Shown: positions 45,855 through 57,616 of the stretch, piece by piece
How positions within the stretch are numbered: the stretch's first letter is position 1
Layout of the letters: each line of letters opens with the position of its first letter
Origin: Excoecaria cochinchinensis
Taxonomy: Eukaryota > Streptophyta > Magnoliopsida > Malpighiales > Euphorbiaceae
Length of the DNA stretch: 64,000 nucleotides
Assembly (NCBI GenBank): GCA_947683425.1
Contig: CANTUQ010000073.1
Location: 17,198,001 to 17,262,000, forward strand
Direction of reading: 5' to 3'
Translations under genes and position numbers: made by a program
Notes under the pieces: generated by a model
Database searches by the model: none
What the model saw: only the letters and a program-made list of their open reading frames with translations
What the model was told of the DNA's origin: nothing

Positions 45855-47711
45855 CTATTCAGCTTCAAAGCAAGGTCTTTCCGAACTATAAATCAGCACG
45901 GGTTTCATTGCAACTCCTGTTGGGTTATCCCACATAGACACTAATGTTGCTAGAGCATCAGCTAACTGATTTTCGTCTCTGGGGATGAAGTGAAAAGTGC
46001 AAATCTCAAACTGGCTGCTCAACGTTCTCAAGTACTTTACATAAGGCAGCAGCCTTGCTTCCTTGACTGACCACTCCCTTCTGATCTGATGAATTACCAA
46101 GGAAGAATCTCCTAATACTTCTGCGGTCTTTGCCCCCAGAGCAAGTAATGCTTCCAATCCAAAGATGCAAGCTTCATATTCTGCTTCATTATTGGTAGCC
46201 TTATACCTCAACTTCTTAGCCAATGGTAGCCTTTCACCATCTGAGGTCGTAAGAATAACTCCTACGCCTGCTCCCTTATTATTGACTGCTCCATCAAAGA
46301 ATAATTGCCACCCTTGTACTGCTATGGCCGTGACATCTTCATCTGGGAAGTTGTATTCAAACTGATCTCCCTCAATAGGATGCTCGGCTAAGAACTCCGC
46401 TACGGCTCTTCCCTTAATGGTTTTCCTGGTTATGTACTCAATGTCAAATTCCTGCAATAGCAGTAACCATCTTCCCATCTTCCCTAGTAGAGAGGGTGCT
46501 TCTTGGAGGTATCTGAGCGGATTATGTTTGGCAACCGTTTGTACCTTGAAGGAATGAAAGTAGTGTCGTAACTTCTTAGAAGCCCAGATAACTGCTAAAC
46601 AAATCTTTTCCACCTCTACATATTTGGCTTCGTAAGGCAGGAATTTCTTGCTAAGATAGTAAACGGCAAACTCTACACCAAAATCATCTTCCTGAGACAT
46701 CATAGCACCCACTGAGTTATCTTCCACAGCTAGGTATAGGATTAGTGGTTTGGCATGGCGTGGTGGTCTTAACACCGGAGGATTTAACAAATACTCCTTA
46801 ATGGTGTCAAAGGCCAATTGACAGTCATTGTTCCATATCACCGGCTGATTCTTCCTAAGAAGCTTGAAAATAGGCTCACATACTGAAGCTAGCTTGGCAA
46901 TAAATCGGCTGATGTACTGAAGCTTTCCTAGGAAACTTCTGTCGTCCTTCTCCTTCTGGGGCACTGGCATCTCTCTTATGGCTTTGACTTTATCGGGATC
47001 TACCTCGATTCCCCTCTGGCTTACTACATGTCCTAACAACTTTCCTGATATAACTCCAAAAATGCACTTCTTGGGATTGAGGCGCAAATCATTCTTGCTA
47101 ATTCTTTGAAAGAACTTTTCTAAAGCCTCAAAATGACCTTCTCTAGTAGCCGACTTAATCATCATGTCATCGACGTACACCTCCACTTCTTTGTGGGTTA
47201 AGTCATTGAGAACCTTGGTCGCTATCCTCTGATAGGTTGCTCCTGCATTCTTCAACCCAAAAGGCATAACCCGGTAGGCATATGTCCCCCACTCGGTGAT
47301 AAAGGCTGTCTTGATCCGGTCCACTATCTTGTTAAGGATTTGATTGTACCCTGCGTACCCATCCACAAAGCTATACATCATACAAGCAGCAGCACTATCT
47401 ACTAGCACATCAATATGAGGCAGTGGGAAATCATCTTTAGGGCAAGCTTTGTTTAGGTCTCGATAGTCGACGCATACTCAAACCTTAACGTCTTTCTTAG
47501 CTACAGGAACCACATTAGCTAACCATGTTAGGTATTGAACCTCTATCAGGAACTTAGCCTCAATCTGCTTATGGATCTCCTCTTTCACTTTTTGTGCCCA
47601 TTCTGGCCTAAGCCTCCGAAGCTTTTGCTTGACTGGTTTAAACTCTGGGTAAGTTGGGATGGCATATTCGGCAACATCTCGATCTATTCCCGGTATATCC
47701 TCATAGGTTCA
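45855..47711 (-). pseudogene. Nested Tat RT, RNase H and second RNase H
   Basis: Starts after TGA at 47709-47711 (FA before TYEDIPGID). RT: PTYPEFKPVKQKLRR, then a TGA before VCVDYRDLNKACP near 47477-47479, then MPFGLKNAGATYQR and catalytic VEVYVDDMMIKS. First RNase H: DNSVGAMMSQ, YYLSKKFLPYE. Second, archaeal-type RNase H: WQLFFDGAVNNKGAG, TNNEAEYEACIFGLEAL, GDSSLVIHQI, FIPRDENQLADALA, the diagnostic extra domain of Tat elements. Ends in TAG at 45855-45857. Catalytic residues remain in all three enzymes. Confidence 0.92.
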
Positions 47712-48878
47712 GGCAAAGACTTTTTCATATTTTTTTAATATTCTCTCAAATTTTATTCTCTCTTCAGGAGTTATGTCTGATGCTAGGAAAATTTCCTTTG
47801 GATTTTCCAAAGTTCCGAGATTAAATGCAGTTGTGCCAGTTGAATTAATATCAAAAATGAATGCATCATGCTTATGATCATGCGAAATGAAATCATCAGA
47901 AACATCACACAAGTAAGCAAAGTTGTTCATCTCATTAACATAATCAGAAACATTAACATTGTCCTCAAAGAGTTCTGGTATAAAAAGAGAATCGAAATTA
48001 CTATCAACTTCAGTCGACGCCGATGCTGCAGCTGACTGTGCTTTGGCTTCTTGATTTGGTGAAATCTTGAGATCTTCAATCTTCGGCTCTGGCTCCACTA
48101 TCTTCTCCTTCCCCTTAAGTCTGGTGGCTAACAGCTTATCAGTTACAATCTCTTCGGGCTCATCTCTGTCCCAGATGCTGCATTGGGTCATAATCTCCTC
48201 ATCCCAAAAGTTCTCTACAGCTTTAACAACTCCGATCTCCCAATCAAAGACATCGTTAAAAATTTCAAATCCCGGGGTAATCTTCCCATCTACCCACTGC
48301 GGCTGTTCTTCTCCGGTGTAAGCACATACCGAGGATGATGGCATAAAGCTCTCCGAGATATGGGGGATCTTCTCTGATACTTTCTTCTTACCATACTCTC
48401 CTTTGTAGCCCAACCCTTTTCGATCCTTCTGACCACGTGTAGTGATAGCATTCTGCAGTCCCTGTGACTCTTTTCCCAAACCAGCGCCTGGGAGGAAGTG
48501 CATCTTTTTCAGCATATTCACCACTTGAGGGCTACCTTCTAAGCTTTGCTCTTCTCCGATCACCGATACATGAAAGCCACTGAATGGCTGATTAGAGATC
48601 TCTAAGGCAGACACTTGGTTCTCTCTTGCCGCTTTAATGGTCACTACCTCTCCTTTATGGGGTATCTTAATTATCTGGTGTAATGTGGATGGCACTCCCC
48701 CTAACGGTCTACCAAGTAGAGCGGAAAAGTTTGCTGGGATCGGCAGAACCACAAAATTCGTTTCTGTCTTAATAGGCCCCGTCTTTACCAAAGCTTTGAA
48801 AGTTCCCAATGCTTGCCTCCTGGAGTTATCATAGGTTGTGATAGTCAGGTCGGACTTGCTTAACATACTCTCATTCAA
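47709..48878 (-). pseudogene. Nested Tat protease C-terminus and G-patch-like region
   Basis: 389 codons. YDNSRRQALGTFKALVKTG and FSALLGRPL are the C-terminal part of the aspartic protease; PGAGLGKESQGLQNAI with GQKDRKGLGYKG is a G-patch-like, Gly-rich segment often found between protease and RT in Tat elements. An acidic, poorly conserved linker follows up to FA and TGA. It is out of frame with the upstream gag-protease at 48871-48878, so a one-base indel separates active site from fold. Confidence 0.82.
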
Positions 48879-51050
48879 TCCCGAAGGCCTGGAGCGCCAC
48901 TAAAGGACAGACATTTATCGACGACCCGTCATTAACCATGACGCAAGCAGTGTGTTTACCATTGATCTTTGCCTTGATGTACAAAGGTCGGTTGTGGCTG
49001 CGACCCTCAACTGGTAAATCTGCATCAGAAAAAACCAACTTCTCCCCAGATCCCCCCTTTACAAGGTCTAACAGCTCAGATGGGGAGATTGTAGTTGCTA
49101 CAGTTGATACACTCAATGCTTTAACTAACTTCTGTCTGTGAGAGGGAGACTGTCTCAAGAGATCCCAAATAGATATCTGAGCCGTGGTCTTTTTCAGTTG
49201 CTTCACTATTGAATTTTCTTCCGGCTCTTTCTCTGCGATTGCTTGTGCTGGGTCTTGCTGCTTCTCAACTTCTGGAATGACCCTCCCACTTCTTGTTACT
49301 GCTTCTACTCTTTCTTCTTCCTCTGAATCCCACGGATCCGTAAACTCTCCATTTTTCTCATCTTCATCATCTCCACTCTCACTAGTGGACCAACAGTCTA
49401 TCGCTGCCACGGAAATCCCTTCTTCATTCACTGTAGGGTGAGTAATAGCGACATACTCATTTCCATATAGATCTTGCATCACGTACCACTCTGATAGGCT
49501 CGATCCAATCATAAAGACTGGAGGTGGCACCGTATTATAACCGGACTTCTTCTTGCTTTCTCTCTTCTCAGGATCGGTGATCTGCTTGTTGTCAATTAGA
49601 TCTTGGACCCGATGCCTTAGCGTTATACAATCATTCGTCAAATGGCCGGTATGTTGGTGGAATGCGCAGTATTCATTCTCTTTGTGCCCTGGTTGTCCTT
49701 GGGTCTTGGCCGGCCTAGGTGATAGGGGCCGCAGTTTTCCTTCTTTTATTAGCCTCTTCAGCACCCATGATAAAGGCTTACCCAAGTTGGAGAAATACCT
49801 CTGACTTACGCCGGTTGCAGACACCTCGGCAGTCTTCCCAACTCTGTTACCAGTGCTTGAACTTGCTGGTTTGGCTGTCCCCTGATTGCTGTATCCCCTC
49901 CTGGCATAGGACTCACTATTTGCCCTCTTGGCTAGATATTCTCCTTCTGCTTCTATGGCAATGTCCTTCAAGGACTCCCAATCCTTGAGTCCCTTCATTT
50001 TCAATCCATCTCTCAAGTAAGGGCTGGCATTTCGAATGAATAGCCTGATCTGATCAGAAGTGTCCGGTTTGCGTTTCATCTCCATAACCCAGTTTCTCCA
50101 CCGAGTAAGGTACTCGTGGAAGGACTCCCCAGCCTTCTGTTGTAGTAACTCGAGATCTTTCAAAGTGACCTCCATCCGGGTACTGCAATCGTACTGCTTA
50201 AGGAACTCTTCAGTTAGCAAGTCCCAATCCTCCTTGGACCTCCTCTCAAGCCCATGGTACCAATCAATAGCAGCTCCTGTGAGACTCAGACAGAAATACT
50301 CTATCTTTTGCTTTCTTGTTAAGGTCGTTCCCTTCATGACCAGCGAGTATTGCTTGATGTGTGCGACAGGGTCAGAGGTGCCATCAAATTTGGGAATGTC
50401 CGGCATCTTAAAATTCTGGGGAATCAGGTCATCCCCATCCAGCTCTCGGTCTTCTGGGTTCATTCCTTTTCCCACGGTCATCATCCTTGCCATGGCCTCA
50501 AATCTTTCTTACATTTTCCTCCACATTGCCTCATCCAGTTTTGGCGAATTCTCTTTAGCTACTTTATGCTCCTCTAGCTCATCTTCCCCAAATTCAGCTT
50601 CAGACCTGGGGCCCTCTCTGCGCTCAATAGGTGCAGGCACTCTTTGCTCAACAACAGGTGGGTCAACCACTGGTTGGTTAATTGCAACAGGACGTTCTTC
50701 TCTTACAACCTCTTGTTCAGCTGGTACTCGGATAGGGGCAGCAGCAGCTTGTTGCCCAGCTATGGTGGTGGCAAGATTGCCCATCATTCCAATCATTCGG
50801 GCTTCAAATTCCTCCATTCTCTTTCTTACCTCCTCGGTGATTATTGCCCGGGTTGCATCAGACTCATTTGATGGATTAGCCATGCTTACTTCTGTTGATG
50901 ATTCGGAAGAAAACCCCACACTTCCTTCTAAGACTGACTCTGAACTCTGATCCGACACTAACTCTGTTAACCCCAAAAGCGGCGTCCTTCTTAACCGTCC
51001 GTCGGGACCTCTAGACCACCCAGGAGAATCTATGATGGCTGAAGTGCAAA
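48871..51050 (-). pseudogene. Nested Tat Gag and protease active-site region
   Basis: The retrotransposon Gag domain is clear (FKMPDIPKFDGTSDPV, AAIDWYHGLERRSKEDW, EEFLKQYDC, ESFHEYLTRWRNW), followed by a CAFHQHTGHLTNDC zinc-like motif. The frame ends just past the protease motif VMVNDGSSINVCPL, where family members usually have Asp at the Asn position. An in-frame TAA at 50509-50511 (after MWRKM) separates the N-terminal part (MANPSNESDATR ... EEFEARMIGMMGN, coiled coil). The best start is Met at 50883; the frame is open further upstream to a possible acceptor near 51040. Confidence 0.85.
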
Positions 51051-51804
51051 AATTGTTAAGATGATGCGTGATTAAAATGCAATGCATGCTCGTACTGATG
51101 CAATATAGATAAACACATGCAAGCAGATAGATCCTTCCAACCTTATATCTCCCACACACGTGGTAGTGCGGTCTCTTTCCTAGGTGGGCTTGATCCATGG
51201 ATTAACGTGGAACCCAATGGACACGTATGGTGCACGGTGAAAAACCGGCAGCATAACAGCTCCTATCTAATGTACTTACGTATGGGTGTTTGGCAATTAT
51301 GTATTTAAACAATTCAACTTAACTAAGATGGGTCCACCGGGGCATGAAAGCCTTTGATGAAGACCATTTAATTAAATTGATTTCGTTTAATATATGATGG
51401 CCCATATAGCAAGCATAGTATTACGGTACATTTCACCTAGTGGAAGTATCTATTGCCATTACATGAGCTTTGGACAAGGGAGATGTTACTTTAAGGCTAC
51501 CCAAGCATGATCCCTGCTGACGGGTCTAGCTCATCACAAGCATAGCGACCGATCGGGTCATCATTTTGATATACCATTGAGGTACGTGGCTTGGGCTGGT
51601 GATTATCCTTAACACTTCCCCAAATTGAGTGAAAATGAGGTCGTGCTTCGGGAACGCACCGGGGCTTGAAAAGGGACCAAACTAACTTAATCTAAAGCTC
51701 TAATGAGATGATATGCAATTTTGAGATAAAGCGAATTTGTGAATTAAATTTTAACCATAAATGTTAAACGAGGTATTTTCAAATTGAAATCTCAAACAAT
51801 ATCG
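51051..51804 (-). other. Nested Tat 5' untranslated leader
   Basis: About 0.75 kb between primer site and Gag. TTTTTGCACTTCAG near 51040 (minus strand) resembles a splice acceptor. No ORF upstream of gag of the Ogre ORF1 kind was seen. Confidence 0.55.
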
Positions 51805-51822
51805 TCCCCAGTGGAGTCGCCA
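51805..51822 (-). promoter_or_regulatory. Nested Tat primer binding site (tRNA-Arg type)
   Basis: The minus strand reads TGGCGACTCCACTGGGGA one base after the 5' LTR. On the plus strand it resembles a tRNA 3' end with CCA. Ogre/Tat elements are known to use tRNA-Arg. Confidence 0.82.
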
Positions 51823-51823
51823 C

Positions 51824-54230
51824 TGTGACGCGCGTCGGATCCCCGCGGCCACCCATGGGACCGCCCGCTTGAGGGCGATCGGGGCATTTGTGGGTCCGTT
51901 GATAGCTTGCAATAAATCGCAAGTGCGTCTATGTTGGGCAACAGGGAGGTTTCATGGAGTCGCCACCCAATAGAACATTGGGAAAGTTACTCTCGCCTCG
52001 GAGAGCCTAAAACTGCGCGTTGTATCCATTTTGGGCCAACCAGAGGGGTCTTGGAAGGTAAACCTCTCGCCCTAAGGAGCCTAGGATTAGCGCTAAAGTC
52101 TCGTGGCACAAAAAGGTGTCTTGGAGGGTAGACCTCTAGCCTCTTTGAGCCCAAAGACCAGAGCTGGGTCCGGGATTTCTCATCTATTTCTACCTCGATT
52201 AATTTATGATCAAATTTTAATTATCATTAATTCGCTCTCTCTCCACACGATGCAATTTTAATTTAAAAGCGCAAATATTCACATTGAACGTGATAGGATA
52301 AACATATCAAAATTAACATCAAAGGTAAATTACAATAATACCAGGAGCGGAATACAACTCCCATTTAAAAGTGCAAACATACATAAAACCGGGGAATTTA
52401 TTAATTATGAGGACTTTGGTCCCCGCATGCACAATTAAAGAAAATATTTTGGATGTGATAATTTTATTTGGGATGAAAACTAGGACATTGGTCCCATTTT
52501 ATTATGAAAAATCTAAATTAATTTAGTAAAACTATTTTTATGATTTTTATTTAGGTGCGCATAAGAAAACATTTTATTCAATGAATATATACAAGGAAAT
52601 TAAAATAAAATGAAAATTAAAAATGTATAAAGAAAATACCAAACCCCGCAACTCCTCCTTCACGTGCATGGGTGCTCAAATGAGAATAAAACAATGATTT
52701 GCAACCAAAACTAAAAATAAAAGAAATTAATGTTAGTGATTAAGCCAACGAAATAATATGACATAAAAGATAATATGTACAATGACCATATAACATGCAT
52801 AAGATACTATAACATGCATAAAAGTAATTATGATGCAATTTAACATGCATAAAATGAGATAACATCATGGCAAATGCAATTTATTAATAATAAAGGTTAA
52901 CATGCAAGAAAAATTAATGACAATCAATTTTATTACTCATAAAATGTGCATGAATGTGTAACATAAGAACAATAAAACTTAACATGCATAATAAAGTTTA
53001 AAGTAATATCTATCATAAAGGCATAAGAAAATAAATTTGAAATTTAACATACATGCAAAATATGAACAATAACATTAATGATAATAATGATACTAGCACC
53101 TAATGATAACAATAAACCAGTCTAATAAAAACTTTAATGATATTTAACACATGCAAACATAATAATAATCATGATATAACATAAAGAAATCAAAGATATT
53201 GACAAACTAGATTAAACATGCATAATAACATGGACAAAAAATAATTTGACATGAAAATAATATAATAAAATTTAAAAGAATTTACTTGTTAAAGATAAAA
53301 ATAAGAAGAAGAATATGGAGACTAAGAGAATTTACATGTTTAATGTGTTAATTGGAAGCAAAAATAAATGAAAATAACAAGAGAATTAATGAGTAAAACT
53401 AAGAATAATTACCCTCAAATTCAGTTTTGAAGAATTGAAGGTAGAAGTCTTGAATTCCTTGTCTCTTCCTTGTGAAAATGCTTGGAAACTTGAAAAAAAA
53501 AATCTAAAAAACAAGTATGTAAAGATTTATTTTTTTTCTCTAAGTAAAAACCCAAAAAATTCAGTTTTTTGCTCTAAAATGTTCTTAATCCGTTCCCCCC
53601 TTGTTTTTGAAATTTTTCTAGTGTTTTAACCCTCAAAAACTACCCAAAAACCACACAAAACCGTCCAAAAACCGTTAAAAATCGAGTGGGGGTCGAAAAT
53701 GGGCGAAATGGGCGAAGTGGGGGCGAAATCGGCGCCTTAACGCCGAAAATTGGCGTCAAACGTGCGCCTCGCGCACGTTTCCGCGCTGATGCGCGGAGTC
53801 TCTGCGCACGACGTGGGCGGAGCGAGCGATGCCCAAGGCGTCGCTCGCGCAGAGCGACCGACGCCCAGGGCATCGGCCGCTCTTCGCGCACGCTCCGCAG
53901 CGCTTCGCGCACGGAAATTCGCGACGGCCCTTGGCCGTCGCCTTTCCGTCGCGATTATTTTCCCCTATTTTCCACTTTTTCTATTTTTTTCATTTTTTAA
54001 TCATTTTTCACCTTTTTTTTTTAATTTTTTATATAAAATACCCTCAACCTAAAACACACTTTTTCTTCTTCAAAATAATTTAAAAAAATATTTTTAAAAT
54101 ACACTTTTTACTCACCGAAAAGACAAGGAAAATCACTTCTGAGCTCCAATCTTTTTGCCTATAAGCCGGCATAGCTAAATTTCATTATCGGGCAATCCTG
54201 ATCAAGGCTACTCTGGACCCAGTGTCTACA
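51824..54230 (-). repeat. Nested Tat 5' LTR
   Basis: 2407 bp, partner of 40674-43071. Differences are mostly single bases plus changes in the GC-rich cluster. TSD ACCAC follows at 54231-54235. Confidence 0.95.
53725..53960. repeat. GC-rich palindrome cluster, second copy
   Basis: Counterpart of 42568-42800. AACGTGCGC/GCGCACGTT and CGACGGCC/GGCCGTCG are preserved, while the middle palindromes differ (GCTCTTCGCGCACGCTCC replaces a perfect GC palindrome), so this segment evolves faster than the rest of the LTR. Confidence 0.88.
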
Positions 54231-54998
54231 ACCACCCCTAGCAGAACTCCTGCGCTGAGCTCTCTCTCTAATCAAAGATTCCGTCTTCTCCGCCCTCACG
54301 GCAGCCTCAGCAATCTGATAATAATTTACCCCTGGCATGCACATCAAAGCAATCTTCAAAGAGTCATTCAACCCGGCTTCAAAGTGCTTGCATTTGAAAT
54401 CATCCGTCATAACCCCACGCGGAGCATAACGAGACAACCGGTTAAACTCCTTCTCATAATCCGCAACCGACAAGGCTCTTTGCCTCAAACTCAGAAACTG
54501 CGCCCATCTTGCATCCTTATATGCCTGAGTCACATACTTCTTAGTGAACTGCTCATCAAAGAAATCCCAAGTCAAAGGGTCAGGCATCTGAGGTTGCCTA
54601 CTCACCAACTCCCACCATTCATATACTGGACCTTGAAGCAAAGCTACAGCACACTCAGCTTGCTGATCGGGAGGACACCTAACTTCCCTCAAAGCTCTTT
54701 TAACTTTATCAAGCCACTTCTCGGCTAACTCAGATTCATCAAGTCCGGTCCCATAAAAATCTTCTACACCAGCTCTTCTCAAACTCACTATTGGAGCTTT
54801 CGGGGCAGTCACTCTTTCCAAAACCCGAGCCATGTCATGATGCAATCTAAACATCACCTCGAAAGGCATGGCAGCGGCCTCGGGTTGGACCCTAGCACTT
54901 TGAGCCGACACCAAAATAGAGACAGACGGATCTACCGCTGGAGGGTTCACACTTTCAGCGGACTCCTCGAGCGCACCGTGAGCAGAATCAGAATTCAT
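54231..54998 (-). pseudogene. Copy 2 Gag N-terminal part, split by Tat
   Basis: The frame starts MNSDSAHGALEE at 54998 and matches copy 1 Gag closely through AEKWLDKVKRAL, WWELVSRQPQMPDP and RAEKTESLIRERAQRR. It lacks a 9-bp duplication that copy 1 has near 33488. It is cut at 54231 by the nested Tat element and continues at 40673. Confidence 0.92.
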
Positions 54999-55095
54999 CT
55001 AACAAACAAGAGGACAACCACATCAGCCAACACAGCCCTAAACATAGACATATACACACATAACATCAAATAAACAATCACCCAGAAACGCCTAA

Positions 55096-55113
55096 ACCGG
55101 GGCTCTGATACCA
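55096..55113 (-). promoter_or_regulatory. Copy 2 primer binding site
   Basis: The minus strand reads TGGTATCAGAGCCCCGGT, five bases from LTR 3, differing from copy 1 by one base at its 3' end. Confidence 0.9.
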
Positions 55114-55118
55114 CAACT

Positions 55119-57616
55119 TGTAACACCCCTTACCCGTACTTAGGCGATCCCATCCGATAAGGAGTAAGATGCCGTAGGAGTAAAGGTGTCACCACACAGA
55201 TATAGAATAACATACATTCATACATAAACATACATACCAATAAACAGGGCAATTTAAAACTTTACAACACCATTCAAGAAAAGCTGATCATGCATTAATA
55301 TAATGAAAGCATTACATTACTGTTCTGATCAACTGAACGATACAACAGATAATTACAGAACCCAGAATTCATATACAAAGGTGGGAACTATTACAAAACC
55401 CTATAAGAGAGTTCTATATAAGAAGAAACCTCAAAGGTACAAAAATAAAGCCCTACACTAAGACCCTGCTGTGTTGGCTTTGATGGCGACGACTCTCCCA
55501 AAATCAACTCCTTCCGCACCTGCACGGGTAAACACACCGTGCTAAGCGATAAACGCTTAGTGGAAAAACACACATATAGCATAAAGACAACCATTCACAA
55601 TGGTCGTCAAGGCAATCCACATGCGTACTTCATGTATATAAGATAATCATGGCATAACAGTAACATAAACTCATGCTCACAAACAGAGAGCCATTCATCA
55701 GAAGTTCATAACAATAATTATATCCTCATATCAGATTATACTTCACCGTTGAATCCATACAGATATAACACACGTTTCATATATTACAAGGCATACAAAG
55801 CACTTTAAGCATTGGAACACCTGCTGACTCAAGGTAGTGGATAACGAGTGAACAGAAAGTATTTTACGGGTACCAACCGAGTACGAATCGAAAACCATGT
55901 AAATATTCATTCACAAACATTTTCAGAAGGACCTTAAACAAGATCCAAACACATTACAGAAGTTCGTGAGGAACCAGACAGGGACCTGATCGGGGTCCAA
56001 ACGGAAACAAAAGCTGCAGCAAAGACTCTATTAGGCATGCCTAACTATCCACTATACTGACTCTTGCAGGCGGAGAATTATACAGGTAATGGCCGTAGTT
56101 TAATTACGACAAGCAGAGAATTCACATTCTATGATAATCAGAACATACAAAATTATAGCTCAAAATACATGGTATCGCGTGCTAGAATCCATAATTAAAC
56201 ATTCCTAAAACATGCGGAAATAAAAGAATTTTATTGCAAAAACAGGGTAGGTCACGGTCACAACCAAAATGGTTGTCACCGTGACATACCAATGCTCTTG
56301 GCAGAATGCTGAACGGGGGTACCTCATGGTCACAACCAAAATGGTTGTCACCGTGACATACCAAAGAAGCCAAACAGAAATAAAAGTTTGGGTACCTCAC
56401 GGTAACAACCAAAATGGTTGTCACCGTGACATACCAAAGAAGCCAAACAGAAACAAAAGTTTGGGTACCTCACGGTCACAACCAAAATGGTTGTCACCGT
56501 GACCCATGCCCAGATTCCATACTGTCGAGCAAAAACACCAGAATTTTCAACCCAACACTAATTTTTCTTCACTCAACCCATGATATAATGATTCGAACTT
56601 TAAACTCAACCGAATCCATCATCAAAATCATGCCATTAACAAATCTTACACATGATTCAAAGGACAACATTACTTTACATAATCAAATTCCTCAAGTTAA
56701 CATACAACACTATTCATCATCATTTTACCCAAAAACACAATATGAGTTCAAAACTCCACAAGCTAAGCTCAATCATTCAACCAATACCAGCCCCATAGCA
56801 TATAAATCATAATAAACATAACATCCATCACAAATTTCCAGAATTTCTCATGAACACATAATCATACACACATTCAAAATTAGAAATTCCCAAACCTCAA
56901 ATCCTTAGCTCCTAGTGCTTAGTTCCACTAGATCCAGTAACCTCCTTGCCTTTAGGATCCCGGGGAGGCTCAACTAGGAAACCCAACCAAAATACACAAA
57001 CAAAACAAAATCCAAATCAACCCTAACTCCAAATCCAAAACTAGAGAAAAGAAGATGGGAAAACTTAAATAAAAGCAAAAATGAATGCATAAAACTTACC
57101 AATGAACACTAAGAGATGATCAAACCCCACTAGCACCCTTGAATCTCAACTAAGGTTGATTAGAGAAGAAGAAGGAGAAGAAAAGAAGAAGGGGACGGTG
57201 ATGAACGGGAAACACAAGATGAAAATCTGAATTTCCCATTTTTCCTTTCTTTTCCTTTTTCTTTTCTTAACCTAAGACAAGTCTCAATCTCCTATTAGTG
57301 GGATTTGGCCACTCACACCCTAGATGCATATGACACACACACACACACAAGATTCTCTCAACTAGAGCATACCCTACAAACATATGCATGTCCACACACT
57401 AAAACAACCCACTAGTGCAATCCTACTATGGTGCACTCATGCACACACAATTCTAACCCAACTAATCCACACCATAATACCATGCATGCACCCGCATGCT
57501 AGCAAAACTCTTAAAACATGCAAAACTACCAAAATGCCCTTATGTTATGCCTATCAAATGCAAATGCACATACATACACTCGGCTCATTCAACTAGGGGG
57601 CAAACGGGGTGTGACA
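55119..57616 (-). repeat. Chromovirus LTR 3 (5' LTR of copy 2)
   Basis: 2498 bp, exactly 73 bp shorter than LTRs 1 and 2 because array F has one palindrome unit fewer (4 instead of 5). Otherwise nearly identical. Confidence 0.95.
56251..56503. repeat. Palindrome array F: 4 units
   Basis: Units start at 56251, 56323, 56396 and 56469. One 73-bp unit, the one followed by the GTACCC..CCTCAAACAG-type spacer in D and E, is missing. Confidence 0.95.

Larger units (their letters stand above)
40674..54230 (-). mobile_element. Nested Tat-type Ty3/gypsy element, complete ends
   Basis: 13557 bp with TG...CA ends, 2.4-kb LTRs and target duplication ACCAC at 40669-40673 and 54231-54235. It is inserted in the copy 2 gag, as comparison with copy 1 (33355-33375) shows. 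Minus-strand order: LTR, Arg-type primer site, gag, protease with G-patch-like segment, RT, RNase H, second RNase H, integrase, 3' region with 64-bp repeats, polypurine tract, LTR. The second RNase H and primer site mark the Tat/Ogre lineage. LTRs differ by roughly one to two percent by eye. It lacks the plus-strand accessory gene of the outer Tat except for intron-derived remnants. Confidence 0.95.
26972..57616 (-). mobile_element. Tandem chromovirus (Tekay/Del-type): LTR-int-LTR-int-LTR
   Basis: Three LTRs (26972-29542, 34268-36838, 55119-57616) enclose two internal regions in the same minus orientation. The middle LTR directly abuts the primer site of copy 1 on its left and the polypurine tract of copy 2 on its right, with no target duplication of its own, so the copies share it. 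Outer flanks are AAAGT and AATGT, a possible decayed 5-bp duplication. A C-terminal chromodomain places it in the Tekay/Del group. The array interrupts the outer env-like gene, and copy 2 is itself interrupted by a Tat element. Confidence 0.92.

Noticed and set aside
50060..50950. 296-codon plus-strand open frame
   Set aside because: Antisense shadow of the nested Tat Gag, which has clear family motifs on the minus strand.
51805..51822. tRNA-gene-like sequence ending in CCA
   Set aside because: Only the 3' end resembles a tRNA and it abuts an LTR; it is the primer binding site.
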